Numbered from the stretch's first letter, positions 25,421-33,404 are shown. The stretch: DNA of 64,000 nucleotides from Paenibacillus lemnae (GCF_012933385.1 NZ_JABBPN010000017.1:1-64000); one strand, 5' to 3'. The notes: a model not told the origin generated them from the sequence alone. Numbers and translations: made by a program.

Positions 25421-26644
25421 ATGAGAAACTGGAAAAAGACACTGTTATCACTAACCTTATCGGCAGGCATGCTGGCCGCGGCCGTACCTGCGATGGCTGC
25501 CCCGCAGCATCCGGCTGTCAAAGTTGGTGATCAAACCCTTCGTTACAGCTCAGGAATGCCGGTCATTGACCAGGGTACAACCTATGTTCCACTAAGATCT
25601 ACATTGGCAGAACTGGATGGCAAGCTAACATATGCAGCTGAAGACACCATCTATGCGGTGGTGGATGGCAAAAAAATCACGTTAAAAAGCAAGCTGAAGA
25701 AGATCAACGGCGTCACCTACGCCCCGATCCGTGTTGTGGGAGATGCTGCAGGCTATGAGGTTCGCTGGGATGCAGCATCACGTACTGTAATGCTCACGGC
25801 GGCGGCGACAGGCGGAACGGAAGAAACAGCATCAGCAGGGCGCGGCTTCATGTGGGAAGTGGAGAGCGGCGGAAACACCGTGTATCTGGTAGGCTCAATG
25901 CATATTGCGGATGACAGCTTCTACCCGCTGCGCCCGGAATTTGAGGAAGCTTTCAGCGAATCCGATTATCTGGGTGTAGAAATTGATGTCAGCAAAGCCG
26001 CAGATGCAGAACAGCAGCAGCTGATCATGGACATGGGCATGTATCAGGATGGCACAACACTGAAGGACCATATCTCCAGCGGCACCTATGCCAAACTTGG
26101 GGAGATTCTGAAGAAAAGCGGCCTTGCACCCAATGCGATGGATGCGTTTAAGCCCTGGGTAGCGGAAAGCACAATCAGCAGCCTCAAGGCGGCCAAAGCC
26201 GGTTATGAAGCAGCAGCTGGAATCGATCTGTATTTTGTGCAGAAAGCAATAGAACGCAAAATGCCGGTGCTGGAGCTGGAATCCTACGAGTCACAGCTGG
26301 GCATGTTCAACAGCTTCTCCAAGGAGCTTCAGGAGAAAAACCTGCGTGCTGTCCTCGACCATTTTGGTGAAATGGATCAGACGGTAAGCCAGATGGCTGA
26401 AATGTGGAAAACAGGCAATGAAGATCAGCTGCTGGAGCTCACTAACAATTTCTCCGATGATGAGGAGTATGTAAAAGCGATGCTCATCGACCGCAATATC
26501 GGCATGGCCGATAAAATCGACGGTTATCTTAAAAACGGCAAAACCGAAGAATACTTCATCGTGGTTGGAGCGGCTCACTATTTGGGTGAACACGGGGTGA
26601 TCAAGCTTCTGGAAGATCAGGGCTATAGGGTCGTGCGGAAATAG
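25421..26644 (+). CDS. secreted TraB/GumN family protein with stalk domain
   Basis: The 407-residue protein has a signal peptide (about 1-27, ending AMA), a copper-amine-oxidase-type stalk domain (about 30-125; TYVPLRSTLAELDG, ITLKSKLKKINGVTYAPIRVV) and a TraB/GumN domain (about 140-405). The latter shows FMWEVESGGNTVYLVGSMHIAD near its start and FIVVGAAHYLGEHGVIKLLEDQGY at its end, with the conserved Gly-x-His and Glu positions proposed to bind metal. TraB/Tiki-type proteins are putative metalloproteases. The ATG at 25421 is ten bases from AAGGAG; the ATG at 25412 touches it. Confidence 0.9.
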   Translation: MRNWKKTLLSLTLSAGMLAAAVPAMAAPQHPAVKVGDQTLRYSSGMPVIDQGTTYVPLRSTLAELDGKLTYAAEDTIYAVVDGKKITLKSKLKKINGVTYAPIRVVGDAAGYEVRWDAASRTVMLTAAATGGTEETASAGRGFMWEVESGGNTVYLVGSMHIADDSFYPLRPEFEEAFSESDYLGVEIDVSKAADAEQQQLIMDMGMYQDGTTLKDHISSGTYAKLGEILKKSGLAPNAMDAFKPWVAESTISSLKAAKAGYEAAAGIDLYFVQKAIERKMPVLELESYESQLGMFNSFSKELQEKNLRAVLDHFGEMDQTVSQMAEMWKTGNEDQLLELTNNFSDDEEYVKAMLIDRNIGMADKIDGYLKNGKTEEYFIVVGAAHYLGEHGVIKLLEDQGYRVVRK

Positions 26645-26659
26645 ATCGCGCTATGCACA

Positions 26660-26687
26660 TTGACATATCGAATATAATCGATATAAT
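26660..26687 (+). promoter_or_regulatory. promoter and ArsR operator; start site next to the ATG
   Basis: TTGACA (26660-26665) and TATAAT (26682-26687) are separated by 16 bases. The spacer holds an inverted repeat with arms ATATCGA (26665-26671) and TCGATAT (26678-26684) and a six-base centre. The ATG of the regulator begins at 26695, only seven bases after the -10, so the transcript should start at or next to the start codon. Confidence 0.8.
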
Positions 26688-26694
26688 GTGAAGC

Positions 26695-27009
26695 ATGGAA
26701 CCTATTGGTGTATTCAAAGCGTTATCCAACGAAACCCGACTCCGCATTTTGAAGTGGCTGAAGGAACCGGAGAAGCATTTCCCTAAACAAGGCGCTCACC
26801 TGCCCAAGGAGGTAAATTACAAAGGCGGAGTATGTGTAGGGGATATTCAGGAAAAAGCCAACGTTTCTCAATCTACGGTTTCCCACTACTTGAATATGAT
26901 GCAAAAAGCGGGACTGCTGGAATCCGTGCGTCATGGTCAGTGGACTTATTATAGAAGAAACGAAGAAGTCATTCAACAGCTGGCTGAATACTTAAAAACA
27001 GAAATTTGA
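26695..27009 (+). CDS. ArsR family transcriptional regulator, probably leaderless
   Basis: The 104-residue protein is a winged helix of the ArsR type: IGVFKALSNETRLRILKWL, then a 20-residue insertion, VGDIQEKANVSQSTVSHYLNMMQKAGLL (recognition helix) and a wing with VRHGQWTYYRRNEE. A single Cys precedes the HTH, so the usual two-Cys metal site is missing and the signal may not be a metal. No ribosome binding site precedes the ATG. An operator-like repeat in its own promoter and a similar one before the downstream transporter pair suggest it controls both. It ends inside its own terminator stem. Confidence 0.9.
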   Translation: MEPIGVFKALSNETRLRILKWLKEPEKHFPKQGAHLPKEVNYKGGVCVGDIQEKANVSQSTVSHYLNMMQKAGLLESVRHGQWTYYRRNEEVIQQLAEYLKTEI

Positions 27010-27030
27010 GGATCAATTTCTGTTTTTTTT
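26994..27030 (+). terminator. terminator overlapping the end of the ArsR gene
   Basis: AAAAACAGAAATT (26994-27006) pairs with AATTTCTGTTTTT (27015-27027), followed by T residues to 27030. The stop codon lies within the loop. Confidence 0.85.
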
Positions 27031-27037
27031 ACTCCAT

Positions 27038-27059
27038 AATATCTATATTCCTAGATATT
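27038..27059 (+). promoter_or_regulatory. second ArsR-type operator, upstream of the DMT pair
   Basis: AATATCTA (27038-27045) and TAGATATT (27052-27059) form an inverted repeat with a six-base centre. Arms and spacing closely match the operator at 26665-26684. A -10-like TATATT (27044-27049) lies within it. Confidence 0.7.
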
Positions 27060-27087
27060 TAATTATTCAAAAAAGGAGATATTTTAA

Positions 27088-27516
27088 ATGCGATTTATAT
27101 TTTATGTACTGGCTCTTTTGGCTGGAGCAGCACTCAGCTTTGAAGGAGCAATCTATGCTGAACTGGGTAAGAGCATTGGACAAATCGAAACGAGCTTTTA
27201 TAACTTCTTTATGGGAGCGATCATTATGGGATTGCTGCTGATTTTCTTTCGAAAAGGAAAGATATCCTATGCTTTTGAAGCACCCCGGTGGACTTTGCTT
27301 GGAGGTGTACTCGGCGTTGTATATTTAACCTCCATTGTCGTCAGTGTTCCTTTTGTTGGTGTGGGTATCACCATGGTTGCCGTAATTATCGGACAGTTAG
27401 TCATGAGTATGGTGATTGAACATTTCGGATGGCTGGGCAGTAAGAGAACGGGAATCAACAAAGAGAAAGTTTTCGCCGTTGTTTCCATGGTTATTGCACT
27501 GATATTGATCAATTAG
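27088..27516 (+). CDS. DMT family transporter subunit (YdcZ/DUF606), first of a pair
   Basis: The 142-residue protein has five predicted helices and the DUF606 pattern: an N-terminal helix with Gly/Ala and a conserved Glu, IETSFYNFFMGAIIMG, APRWTLLGGVLGVVYLT, and IEHFGWLG towards the end. Such half-size members of the drug/metabolite transporter superfamily usually work as pairs. AAAAGGAG precedes the ATG. It lies downstream of the ArsR-type operator and 13 bases before its partner gene. The substrate is unknown. Confidence 0.88.
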   Translation: MRFIFYVLALLAGAALSFEGAIYAELGKSIGQIETSFYNFFMGAIIMGLLLIFFRKGKISYAFEAPRWTLLGGVLGVVYLTSIVVSVPFVGVGITMVAVIIGQLVMSMVIEHFGWLGSKRTGINKEKVFAVVSMVIALILIN

Positions 27517-27529
27517 GAGGTTTGTCAGC

Positions 27530-28003
27530 ATGGGTTTATTTATGATTTTGTTTACATTGATTGGCGGTATTACATTAAGTGCACAATCCTCCATCAATGG
27601 TACGTTGAGTCAGAAAGCAGGAACGATAGAGACCACATTTTTAACATTTCTTACAGGGACGATGTTTTTGACGATTTTTATTTTGTTTTTCGGAAGCGGC
27701 AATGTCCTTGCACTTTTCGAAGCACCGAAATGGCAGTTAAGTGCGGCATTTTTAGGTACGATGTATCTGCTTCTGACCGTCATGGCCGTGCCAAAGATTG
27801 GGGTTATTGCGGCTAATATTGCCGGTATAGCAGGCCAGCTGATCATCGGTGTGGTTATCGATCATTTCGGGTGGTTTAACAGCATGGTCATCACATTGGA
27901 TGTGAGACGTGCTTTTGCCCTACTGTTTATGATGATTGCTCTTTATTTTATTTATAGAGGAAATAAACGCTCCGTCAAGGAAAGCACTGTACAGCAAGTT
28001 TAA
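27530..28003 (+). CDS. DMT family transporter subunit (YdcZ/DUF606), second of a pair
   Basis: The 157-residue protein is homologous to the preceding product: IETTFLTFLTGTMFLTIFI, APKWQLSAAFLGTMYLL and IDHFGWFNS match its partner segment by segment. The two probably form a heterodimer with opposite topology, as in other paired small DMT transporters. AGGAGG lies nine bases before the ATG. Together with the ArsR regulator it looks like an inducible efflux or uptake unit for a small molecule. No T-run terminator is evident after it. Confidence 0.88.
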   Translation: MGLFMILFTLIGGITLSAQSSINGTLSQKAGTIETTFLTFLTGTMFLTIFILFFGSGNVLALFEAPKWQLSAAFLGTMYLLLTVMAVPKIGVIAANIAGIAGQLIIGVVIDHFGWFNSMVITLDVRRAFALLFMMIALYFIYRGNKRSVKESTVQQV

Positions 28004-28155
28004 ATTGAATATGAATGAAAAATATCGCCGCTGCATACCTTTTTCTATCCTGCTGCCCATCTCTTGAACTGGCATGTTATACTAATTAAGTGAGCCGTAT
28101 TCCAAACACGACAGGACACTTATGGCGATCAGGAGCGTAAAGGAGCGGGCGCGGC

Positions 28156-28644
28156 ATGGATATGGTTAAGGTGTTTATTTCCCAATACGGTTATTTTGCA
28201 ATTCTACTTTTGTTAGCTTTTGGTATAATCGGGCTGCCGATACCGGATGAAACGCTGATGCTGTTTGTCGGTTATCTGGTTTCCATACATGTACTGAACT
28301 TTATACTATCCGTCTTGTTTAGTTTCGTGGGATCGGTAGCGGGGATGACGATCAGTTATCTCATCGGGAAAAATATAGGCTTTGCCGTAATTGAAAAATA
28401 CGGAAAGTGGATCGGATTAACATCCAAACGCTTCGAAAAAGTGAGAAGCTGGACAGCAAAGTATGGAGCATGGGCGGTATTTTTGGCTTATTTTATACCT
28501 GGTGTCCGTCATGCAGCTGGATATGTATTCGGTATTACCAAAATGAGATTTAGAAAATATGTGTTATTCTGCTGCATTAGTGCAGCTATATGGTCCGTAC
28601 TGTTTGTATCGATCGGATATTATGTAGGAGAAAAATTGTCTTAA
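28156..28644 (+). CDS. DedA family membrane protein
   Basis: The 162-residue protein carries the SNARE-associated/DedA domain: GIIGLPIPDETLMLFVGYL near the start, a GSVAGMTISYLIGKNIG segment, and FIPGVRHAAGYVFGITKMRFRKY, which contains the conserved F/P-x-x-R-x-x-x-x-x-x-G core, then a last helix. DedA proteins move lipid carriers or phospholipids across the membrane; some recycle undecaprenyl phosphate. An extended -10 (TGTTATACT, 28075-28083) lies upstream. The gene is alone and followed by a strong terminator. A second DedA gene occurs at 60478-61092. Confidence 0.88.
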   Translation: MDMVKVFISQYGYFAILLLLAFGIIGLPIPDETLMLFVGYLVSIHVLNFILSVLFSFVGSVAGMTISYLIGKNIGFAVIEKYGKWIGLTSKRFEKVRSWTAKYGAWAVFLAYFIPGVRHAAGYVFGITKMRFRKYVLFCCISAAIWSVLFVSIGYYVGEKLS

Positions 28645-28662
28645 CGTATAGGTTTCGAAGCA

Positions 28663-28693
28663 ACCCTGGGGCTCAAGCGCCCAGGGTTTTTTT
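28663..28693 (+). terminator. terminator after the DedA gene
   Basis: ACCCTGGG (28663-28670) pairs with CCCAGGGT (28680-28687), followed by seven T residues. Confidence 0.9.
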
Positions 28694-28784
28694 ATTTTGT
28701 AAGCAGCATTTTAAAAATATATGTTTAATATTTTATTGAAACATTTTATATTTATAAGAAGAAAGTGAAGGGGAGGAAGCCCAT

Positions 28785-29738
28785 ATGCAGCAGAAACCAA
28801 AATATGCAGGGTATTTATTTGCCCATTTTAAAGGAGAAGAATATGAGGATGGCGAGCAGGTGTATTTTGCATTAAGCCAAGGCAATGATCCGTTGAACTG
28901 GCAGACCTTGCACGGAGGGAAACCGGTGCTTGTCTCGGATCTGGGTGAGAAGGGAATTCGGGACCCTTACATTGTACGGTCACCAGATGGCGGCCGTTTC
29001 TATATGGTGGCTACAGACCTTCGGATTTATGGCAATGGAGACTGGGAACGTGCGGTAACGTCCGGAAGCCGCAGCATCATGGTATGGGAATCACAGAATC
29101 TCATCGACTGGTCGGGGCCGGATATGGTGGAGATTGCTCCTTCAGGAGCAGGATGCGCCTGGGCACCAGAAGTGTTTTATGATGAAGAGACGCAGGATTA
29201 TAAGGTGTTCTGGGCTTCTATGATGAATACCGGGCTGCAGGACGAAGATTCGAGCCGCTACCATCGAATGATGTATGTCTCAACCAAAGATTTCCGGACC
29301 TTCAGCGAGCCTGAAGTCTATATGGACTATGGGTATTCGGTGATTGATACGACGATGATTCAGGAGAAGGGCGGAATTTACCGTTTCTCCAAGGCGGAGC
29401 ATGTTAAACATGTGATACAGGAGAAGGGGATGTCTTTCCATGATTCAAACTTTAAAATGCTGAATGATCATGTAGAGACTCCGTTTATGGCAAGGGGCGA
29501 GGGGCCGATAATCTTCAAGTCGAATACGGAAGAGAAGTGGATTCTTTTTATCGATGAGTATGGATTAAGAGGATATATCCCGCTGGAAACGGATGACTTG
29601 GATTCAGGGAGCTGGCGTCTGCCGGAGCAATATTCTCTGCCAGGCACGCTGCGGCACGGTTCGGTGATCCCGGTCACGACGGAAGAGTATGACAGACTTC
29701 TGGAGTATTATGGAGGAGGAGAAGAGAATGGAATATAA
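28785..29738 (+). CDS. glycoside hydrolase family 43-like enzyme
   Basis: The 317-residue protein shows a five-bladed propeller pattern of GH43/GH62-type arabinan or xylan enzymes: GIRDPYIVRSPDGG (base Asp), WAPEVFYDEETQDYKVFWAS (a Trp-Ala-Pro-Glu motif seen in the clan), and a later GEGPIIFK (acid Glu). There is no signal peptide, so it would act inside the cell on imported oligosaccharides. GGGGAGG precedes the ATG. The gene overlaps the second GH43-like gene by 11 bases, so the two are translationally coupled and probably serve one substrate. Confidence 0.88.
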   Translation: MQQKPKYAGYLFAHFKGEEYEDGEQVYFALSQGNDPLNWQTLHGGKPVLVSDLGEKGIRDPYIVRSPDGGRFYMVATDLRIYGNGDWERAVTSGSRSIMVWESQNLIDWSGPDMVEIAPSGAGCAWAPEVFYDEETQDYKVFWASMMNTGLQDEDSSRYHRMMYVSTKDFRTFSEPEVYMDYGYSVIDTTMIQEKGGIYRFSKAEHVKHVIQEKGMSFHDSNFKMLNDHVETPFMARGEGPIIFKSNTEEKWILFIDEYGLRGYIPLETDDLDSGSWRLPEQYSLPGTLRHGSVIPVTTEEYDRLLEYYGGGEENGI

Positions 29739-30618
29739 TCAGCCGACATTAAGCGGAGCATGGGCAGATCCTTTTTTACTGAAGGACGGAGAGGACTATT
29801 ATTTATATCCGACGAAGGACAGCGTAGGCTGGGTGTATGACAAGTTCCATGTGTTTCACAGCAAAGACTTAATGCATTGGGATGGCCCTTATCTAGCTCT
29901 GGATCTGGCGGATGTCAGCTGGGCCAGCCAAAGCGCCTGGGCGCCTGGAATTAATAAATATAACGGCAAATACTACATGTATTTCTCCGCAGAAACTCAA
30001 ATCGGTGTGGCTGTAGCGGATTCTCCGCTGGGACCGTTCCGCGATATGCTGGGACGTCCGCTGATCACAAAGGATGAATATAACTGTCAGAGTATTGATG
30101 CCGATCTGTTTGTGGATGAGGATAACCAGCCTTATCTGCTGTGGGGACAGGGAAAGTGCTGGATTGCTCCGCTGAATGAAGATATGGTGACCTTCAAACG
30201 CGAACCTGTGCTGCTCTCCAAACCATTGTACACCGCACGCGGCAAGGATCCTGATGTTTTCGATCACGGCGTTTATAACGAAGGCCCTCATCTGCAAAAG
30301 GTGGATGGCCGATATCTGCTGACCTGGAGCAATTACGATACCCGGGATCCCCGTTATCAAATTTGTTATGGTGTCAGTGACCATGTGTATGGACCTTATG
30401 AGGCACCGGAGGATAATCGCGTGACCCGCCCCTCGAAGCAGTTCTACGGAACAGGACATGCATCCATGGCCCGGTACGGCGAGGGCTGGGTGCTGTGCTA
30501 CCATCGGCTGATTGATCCAAAAGACTCCAAGCTGCGGGAAACCTGCATCAGTGTCATTGAGTTTCAGGATGGCAGACCTGTAGTCAATGTGGATACAACG
30601 CTTGCGCCTGTCGATTGA
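29728..30618 (+). CDS. glycoside hydrolase family 43 (arabinofuranosidase/xylosidase-like)
   Basis: The 296-residue protein has the three GH43 acidic residues: AWADPFLLKDG (general base Asp), SIDADLFVDEDNQPYLLWGQG (pKa-modulating Asp) and YNEGPHLQKVDGRYLLTWS (general acid Glu). The single-domain length and lack of a signal peptide fit an intracellular exo-enzyme. The ATG at 29728 lies just after GGAGGAGGAG; an upstream in-frame ATG (29689) has none. It ends the two-gene operon that begins at 28785. Specificity between arabinose and xylose cannot be read from the sequence. Confidence 0.92.
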   Translation: MEYNQPTLSGAWADPFLLKDGEDYYLYPTKDSVGWVYDKFHVFHSKDLMHWDGPYLALDLADVSWASQSAWAPGINKYNGKYYMYFSAETQIGVAVADSPLGPFRDMLGRPLITKDEYNCQSIDADLFVDEDNQPYLLWGQGKCWIAPLNEDMVTFKREPVLLSKPLYTARGKDPDVFDHGVYNEGPHLQKVDGRYLLTWSNYDTRDPRYQICYGVSDHVYGPYEAPEDNRVTRPSKQFYGTGHASMARYGEGWVLCYHRLIDPKDSKLRETCISVIEFQDGRPVVNVDTTLAPVD

Positions 30619-30651
30619 TCTATGAACAAGAGCTGTCTCAAAGGTTAAACT

Positions 30652-30697
30652 GAAGTGGCGGTATCAGGGGGCTAAACCCTGCATCGCCGCTTCTTTA
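30652..30697 (+). terminator. terminator of the GH43 pair
   Basis: GAAGTGGCG (30652-30660) pairs with CGCCGCTTC (30685-30693) around an inner CAGGGG/ACCCTG stem; the T-run is short. Confidence 0.6.
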
Positions 30698-30715
30698 TAT
30701 TTCGCTGTAATCCAA

Positions 30716-30769
30716 TTGACGATAGTCTAATCAGACTATATAATGTGTTTTAGTCTAATTAGACTAAAA
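30716..30769 (+). promoter_or_regulatory. promoter with twin PadR-type operators
   Basis: TTGACG (30716-30721) and TATAAT (30739-30744) are separated by exactly 17 bases. The spacer is a palindrome with arms TAGTCT and AGACTA around four bases (30723-30738). A second, perfect 22-bp palindrome (30748-30769) with the same TAGTCT/AGACTA core lies directly downstream of the -10. Centres are 28 bases apart. The PadR gene closing this operon is the obvious candidate to bind them. Confidence 0.85.
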
Positions 30770-30795
30770 CGGGAGATTAAAGGAGTAAATATGAA

Positions 30796-31638
30796 ATGAT
30801 AAAGTCATTTTTAATGTTGGGGCAGTCGAATATGGCGGGACGTGGATTTTTGCATGAAGTGGATCCTATCTATCATGAAAAAATAAAAATGCTGCGCAAT
30901 GGACAGTGGCAGATGATGACAGAGCCCATTAATTATGACCGTCCGGTTTCCGGTGTAAGCCTGGCGGCTTCTTTCGCTGATGCCTGGTCGAAAACTAATC
31001 CGGGTGAAGAAATTGGTTTGGTTCCTTGTGCGGAAGGCGGAAGTTCCCTGGATGACTGGCATCCGGAAGGCATCCTTTTTCAGCATGCATTGTCTGAAGC
31101 CCGCTTCGCCCTGCAGTCCAGCCAAATCTGCGGAATCCTTTGGCACCAGGGTGAGAGTGACAGTTATCGTTCGCTGCATGAAACTTATTCCAACAAGTTG
31201 ACGCATATCATCGAAACCCTTAGAAATGAATTAAAGCTTGATGAAGTACCTTTAATCATTGGCGGACTTGGTGATTTCCTTGGGAAGACCGGTTTTGGAC
31301 AGCATGCGACAGAGTATGTGCAGGTCAATGAACAATTGCAGCACTTCGCTAACGAACAGCGGAATTGTTATTTTGTAACAGCGGCGGATTTGACCGCGAA
31401 TCCTGATGGCATCCATATTGACGCGGTTTCGCAGCGTAAATTCGGTTACCGCTATTTCGAAGCTTTTTCGAAAAAGTGTCATGTTTTGGAACCCATCCCG
31501 GGGGAGGAGCAGTCGCTGAAAGTGAAAGACAGCTATTGTAAAACAGAACAGATTTACCTTCATAGCATGGATTTGGCTTTGGGTAAAATCACGTACGGGG
31601 AATTCGAGGCACAGTTGGCCAAGGTGATGCAGCCTTGA
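30796..31638 (+). CDS. carbohydrate acetylesterase, SGNH fold (SASA/CE6-like)
   Basis: The 280-residue protein has the SGNH blocks of the sialate O-acetylesterase/acetylxylan esterase family: LGQSNMAGRG (nucleophile Ser), CAEGGSSLDDW, ILWHQGESDS, and DGIHIDAVSQRKFGYRYFEAF (Asp-x-x-His). No signal peptide is present, so it should deacetylate imported sugars. The ATG at 30796 is ten bases from AGGAG; an ATG at 30791, better spaced, opens only the mini-ORF Met-Lys-stop. The stop overlaps the PadR start as TTGA. Its neighbours suggest work on acetylated hemicellulose or glycan fragments. Confidence 0.85.
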   Translation: MIKSFLMLGQSNMAGRGFLHEVDPIYHEKIKMLRNGQWQMMTEPINYDRPVSGVSLAASFADAWSKTNPGEEIGLVPCAEGGSSLDDWHPEGILFQHALSEARFALQSSQICGILWHQGESDSYRSLHETYSNKLTHIIETLRNELKLDEVPLIIGGLGDFLGKTGFGQHATEYVQVNEQLQHFANEQRNCYFVTAADLTANPDGIHIDAVSQRKFGYRYFEAFSKKCHVLEPIPGEEQSLKVKDSYCKTEQIYLHSMDLALGKITYGEFEAQLAKVMQP

Positions 31639-32174
31639 TCCCCTTACTCATCCTTGGTTTGCTCATCCAAAATCCTGGCGCTCATGGCTACGAATTACTG
31701 ACTCTAATGGAAAAACGTCAATACCAATACATTGTGAACTTCACGAAGGGGTCGTTTTATTACAATCTGCAGCAGCTTGAAGAAAAAGGCTGGATTAAAC
31801 AGATTCAGCAGAAATCTTCAACCCTTGGACGTGAGAGCCGGAACTTTACAATTACGAAATCTGGAATGGCTGAGTTTGAACAGTTAATGGTTAAATACGG
31901 TACCAAATCAGAATACGTGAACCTGCAATTTTATGGAGCGCTGCTCTTTGCGGGTGAATATGATAAAGACAAACTGCTGGAACTGATCCAATCGCAGATC
32001 GACCAGACTAAAACCCGAATCGCGCTCCTTGATGAATACCTGTCCAACACACAGGAATTTCCCGGCACAATGGATTACTTCCGCCGCATGAACGAAAATT
32101 CCCGTTCCCATCACTTGGTTAACCTAGAGTGGTTTGAACAATTGAGAGCAGAAATCGAGGGACACATTATTTGA
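31635..32174 (+). CDS. PadR family transcriptional regulator
   Basis: The 179-residue protein starts at a TTG that overlaps the esterase stop (TTGA). It has the PadR winged helix: LLILGLLIQNPGAHGYELL, FTKGSFYYNLQQLEEKGWIKQ and a wing rich in Arg (LGRESRNFTITKSG), then a C-terminal helical domain (about 100-175) for dimerisation. PadR proteins usually repress nearby genes until a small ligand binds. Translational coupling to the esterase and two palindromes in the common promoter point to autoregulation. It is followed by a long hairpin shared with ctaB. Confidence 0.9.
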   Translation: MIPLLILGLLIQNPGAHGYELLTLMEKRQYQYIVNFTKGSFYYNLQQLEEKGWIKQIQQKSSTLGRESRNFTITKSGMAEFEQLMVKYGTKSEYVNLQFYGALLFAGEYDKDKLLELIQSQIDQTKTRIALLDEYLSNTQEFPGTMDYFRRMNENSRSHHLVNLEWFEQLRAEIEGHII

Positions 32175-32199
32175 ACCGACAGTCGCTCACAACAGTAAA

Positions 32200-32241
32200 A
32201 AGGGCCTGGTCTCAAGTAATAAAGCTTGAGACCAGGCCCTT
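32200..32241. terminator. 17-bp perfect hairpin, terminator for ctaB and possibly the PadR gene
   Basis: Perfect 17-base arms (32200-32216 and 32225-32241) enclose an eight-base loop. The minus strand leaves the stem in a T-run, so it clearly terminates ctaB; in the plus direction the tail is TATAAATT and weaker. Confidence 0.85.
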
Positions 32242-32247
32242 ATAAAT

Positions 32248-33174
32248 TTATTTCAATGCCTTGGCGATGAATGAGAACACAATAATGATGAAATACACCA
32301 TAACAATGTGCTGGATCGAGAACATAAACATTTTGTGCGACCAGATCTTCGGCTCCGCTTTATTAAAGCTGGTGAAGCTGAGTATGAGCCAAGTCATGTT
32401 GATGATAAATACGATACCGGCCACAATCGGGCTGAACGGCCAGAACAGGAAGCTCGAGGCTGCCAGCATAATCAGATAAATATTCGTCTGAAGGTATGTG
32501 CGCTCAATCCCTTTAACAACAGGAAGCATCGGAACACCTGCTGCCTTGTATTCATCAAAGCGACGGATCGCAATACCGTAGAAATGAGGCATTTGCCACA
32601 AAATCATCGTGACCACAAGCGCCCATATGCCAGGGTGGGTGTAATCATGAGAAATCACGGACCAGCCGATCAAAGGCGGGACTGCGCCCGAGATACTGCC
32701 CACTTCCGTGTTGTAGACGGTTCTTCGTTTCGTCCACATGGTGTAAGGCACCATATATAGAAACAAGCCGAGCAGAGCGAAGAACGCAGCCATAGGCGAA
32801 GCAAGCAGCAGCAGGCCCGTTCCCGCAGCTGTGAGCAGAATGCCCAGCAGCAGACCTGTTCGAGTATCGACCTGGCCCGTAACAGTCGGGCGGGTCTTGG
32901 TCCGCTCCATAATCGCATCAATGTCCCGGTCAAACAGGTTGTTGAATGCTCCGGCAGCACCAATGACGAATGAGGAACCAATCAGCGAAAAGATGATGCT
33001 CAGCAGATTACCTGGGATGGAGGCGTCATACACGTACAGTGCCATACATAATCCGGTGAAGACAGCAATCAGGTTGGATTTGATAATTCCGGTTTTGACC
33101 GTCTCTCCAAGAGCTTTAGAGAAAGACTTATATTCAAGGGCCATCTTGGGTTGTGATCTATTATTTATAGTCAT
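32248..33174 (-). CDS. ctaB: protoheme IX farnesyltransferase (heme O synthase)
   Basis: The product of about 308 residues has eight or nine membrane helices and the UbiA-family polyprenyl-diphosphate motifs: NNLFDRDIDAIMERTKTRP (N-x-x-x-D-x-x-x-D) near residue 85, and YTMWTKRRTVYNTEVGSISGA further on. It attaches a farnesyl group to heme B, giving heme O, the precursor of heme A for the caa3 oxidase. It lies 15 kb from ctaCDEF and on the opposite strand; ctaA is not in the window. The start is uncertain: an ATG at 33174 is used, though the frame extends to an ATG at 33192; neither has a good ribosome binding site. Confidence 0.95.
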   Translation of the reverse strand: MTINNRSQPKMALEYKSFSKALGETVKTGIIKSNLIAVFTGLCMALYVYDASIPGNLLSIIFSLIGSSFVIGAAGAFNNLFDRDIDAIMERTKTRPTVTGQVDTRTGLLLGILLTAAGTGLLLLASPMAAFFALLGLFLYMVPYTMWTKRRTVYNTEVGSISGAVPPLIGWSVISHDYTHPGIWALVVTMILWQMPHFYGIAIRRFDEYKAAGVPMLPVVKGIERTYLQTNIYLIMLAASSFLFWPFSPIVAGIVFIINMTWLILSFTSFNKAEPKIWSHKMFMFSIQHIVMVYFIIIVFSFIAKALK

Positions 33175-33404
33175 CAGCGGCTCACTTTCCATTATAATAA
33201 ATTCATATGCCTTACGATTATATCACTCTACGCCCGACAATTTGCGTTAAAGTGACATTATTAATAATAATGTCAATATTTCGCAGGATCATTTTACTCA
33301 AATAAGATAATCTTACCACAAAACTATGGGTTAGCAGTAGTGAATTTATCTCAACCTAATCAGGATATATTGACCAGCCCCATAGTATGGAAATCAATTC
33401 CGCA

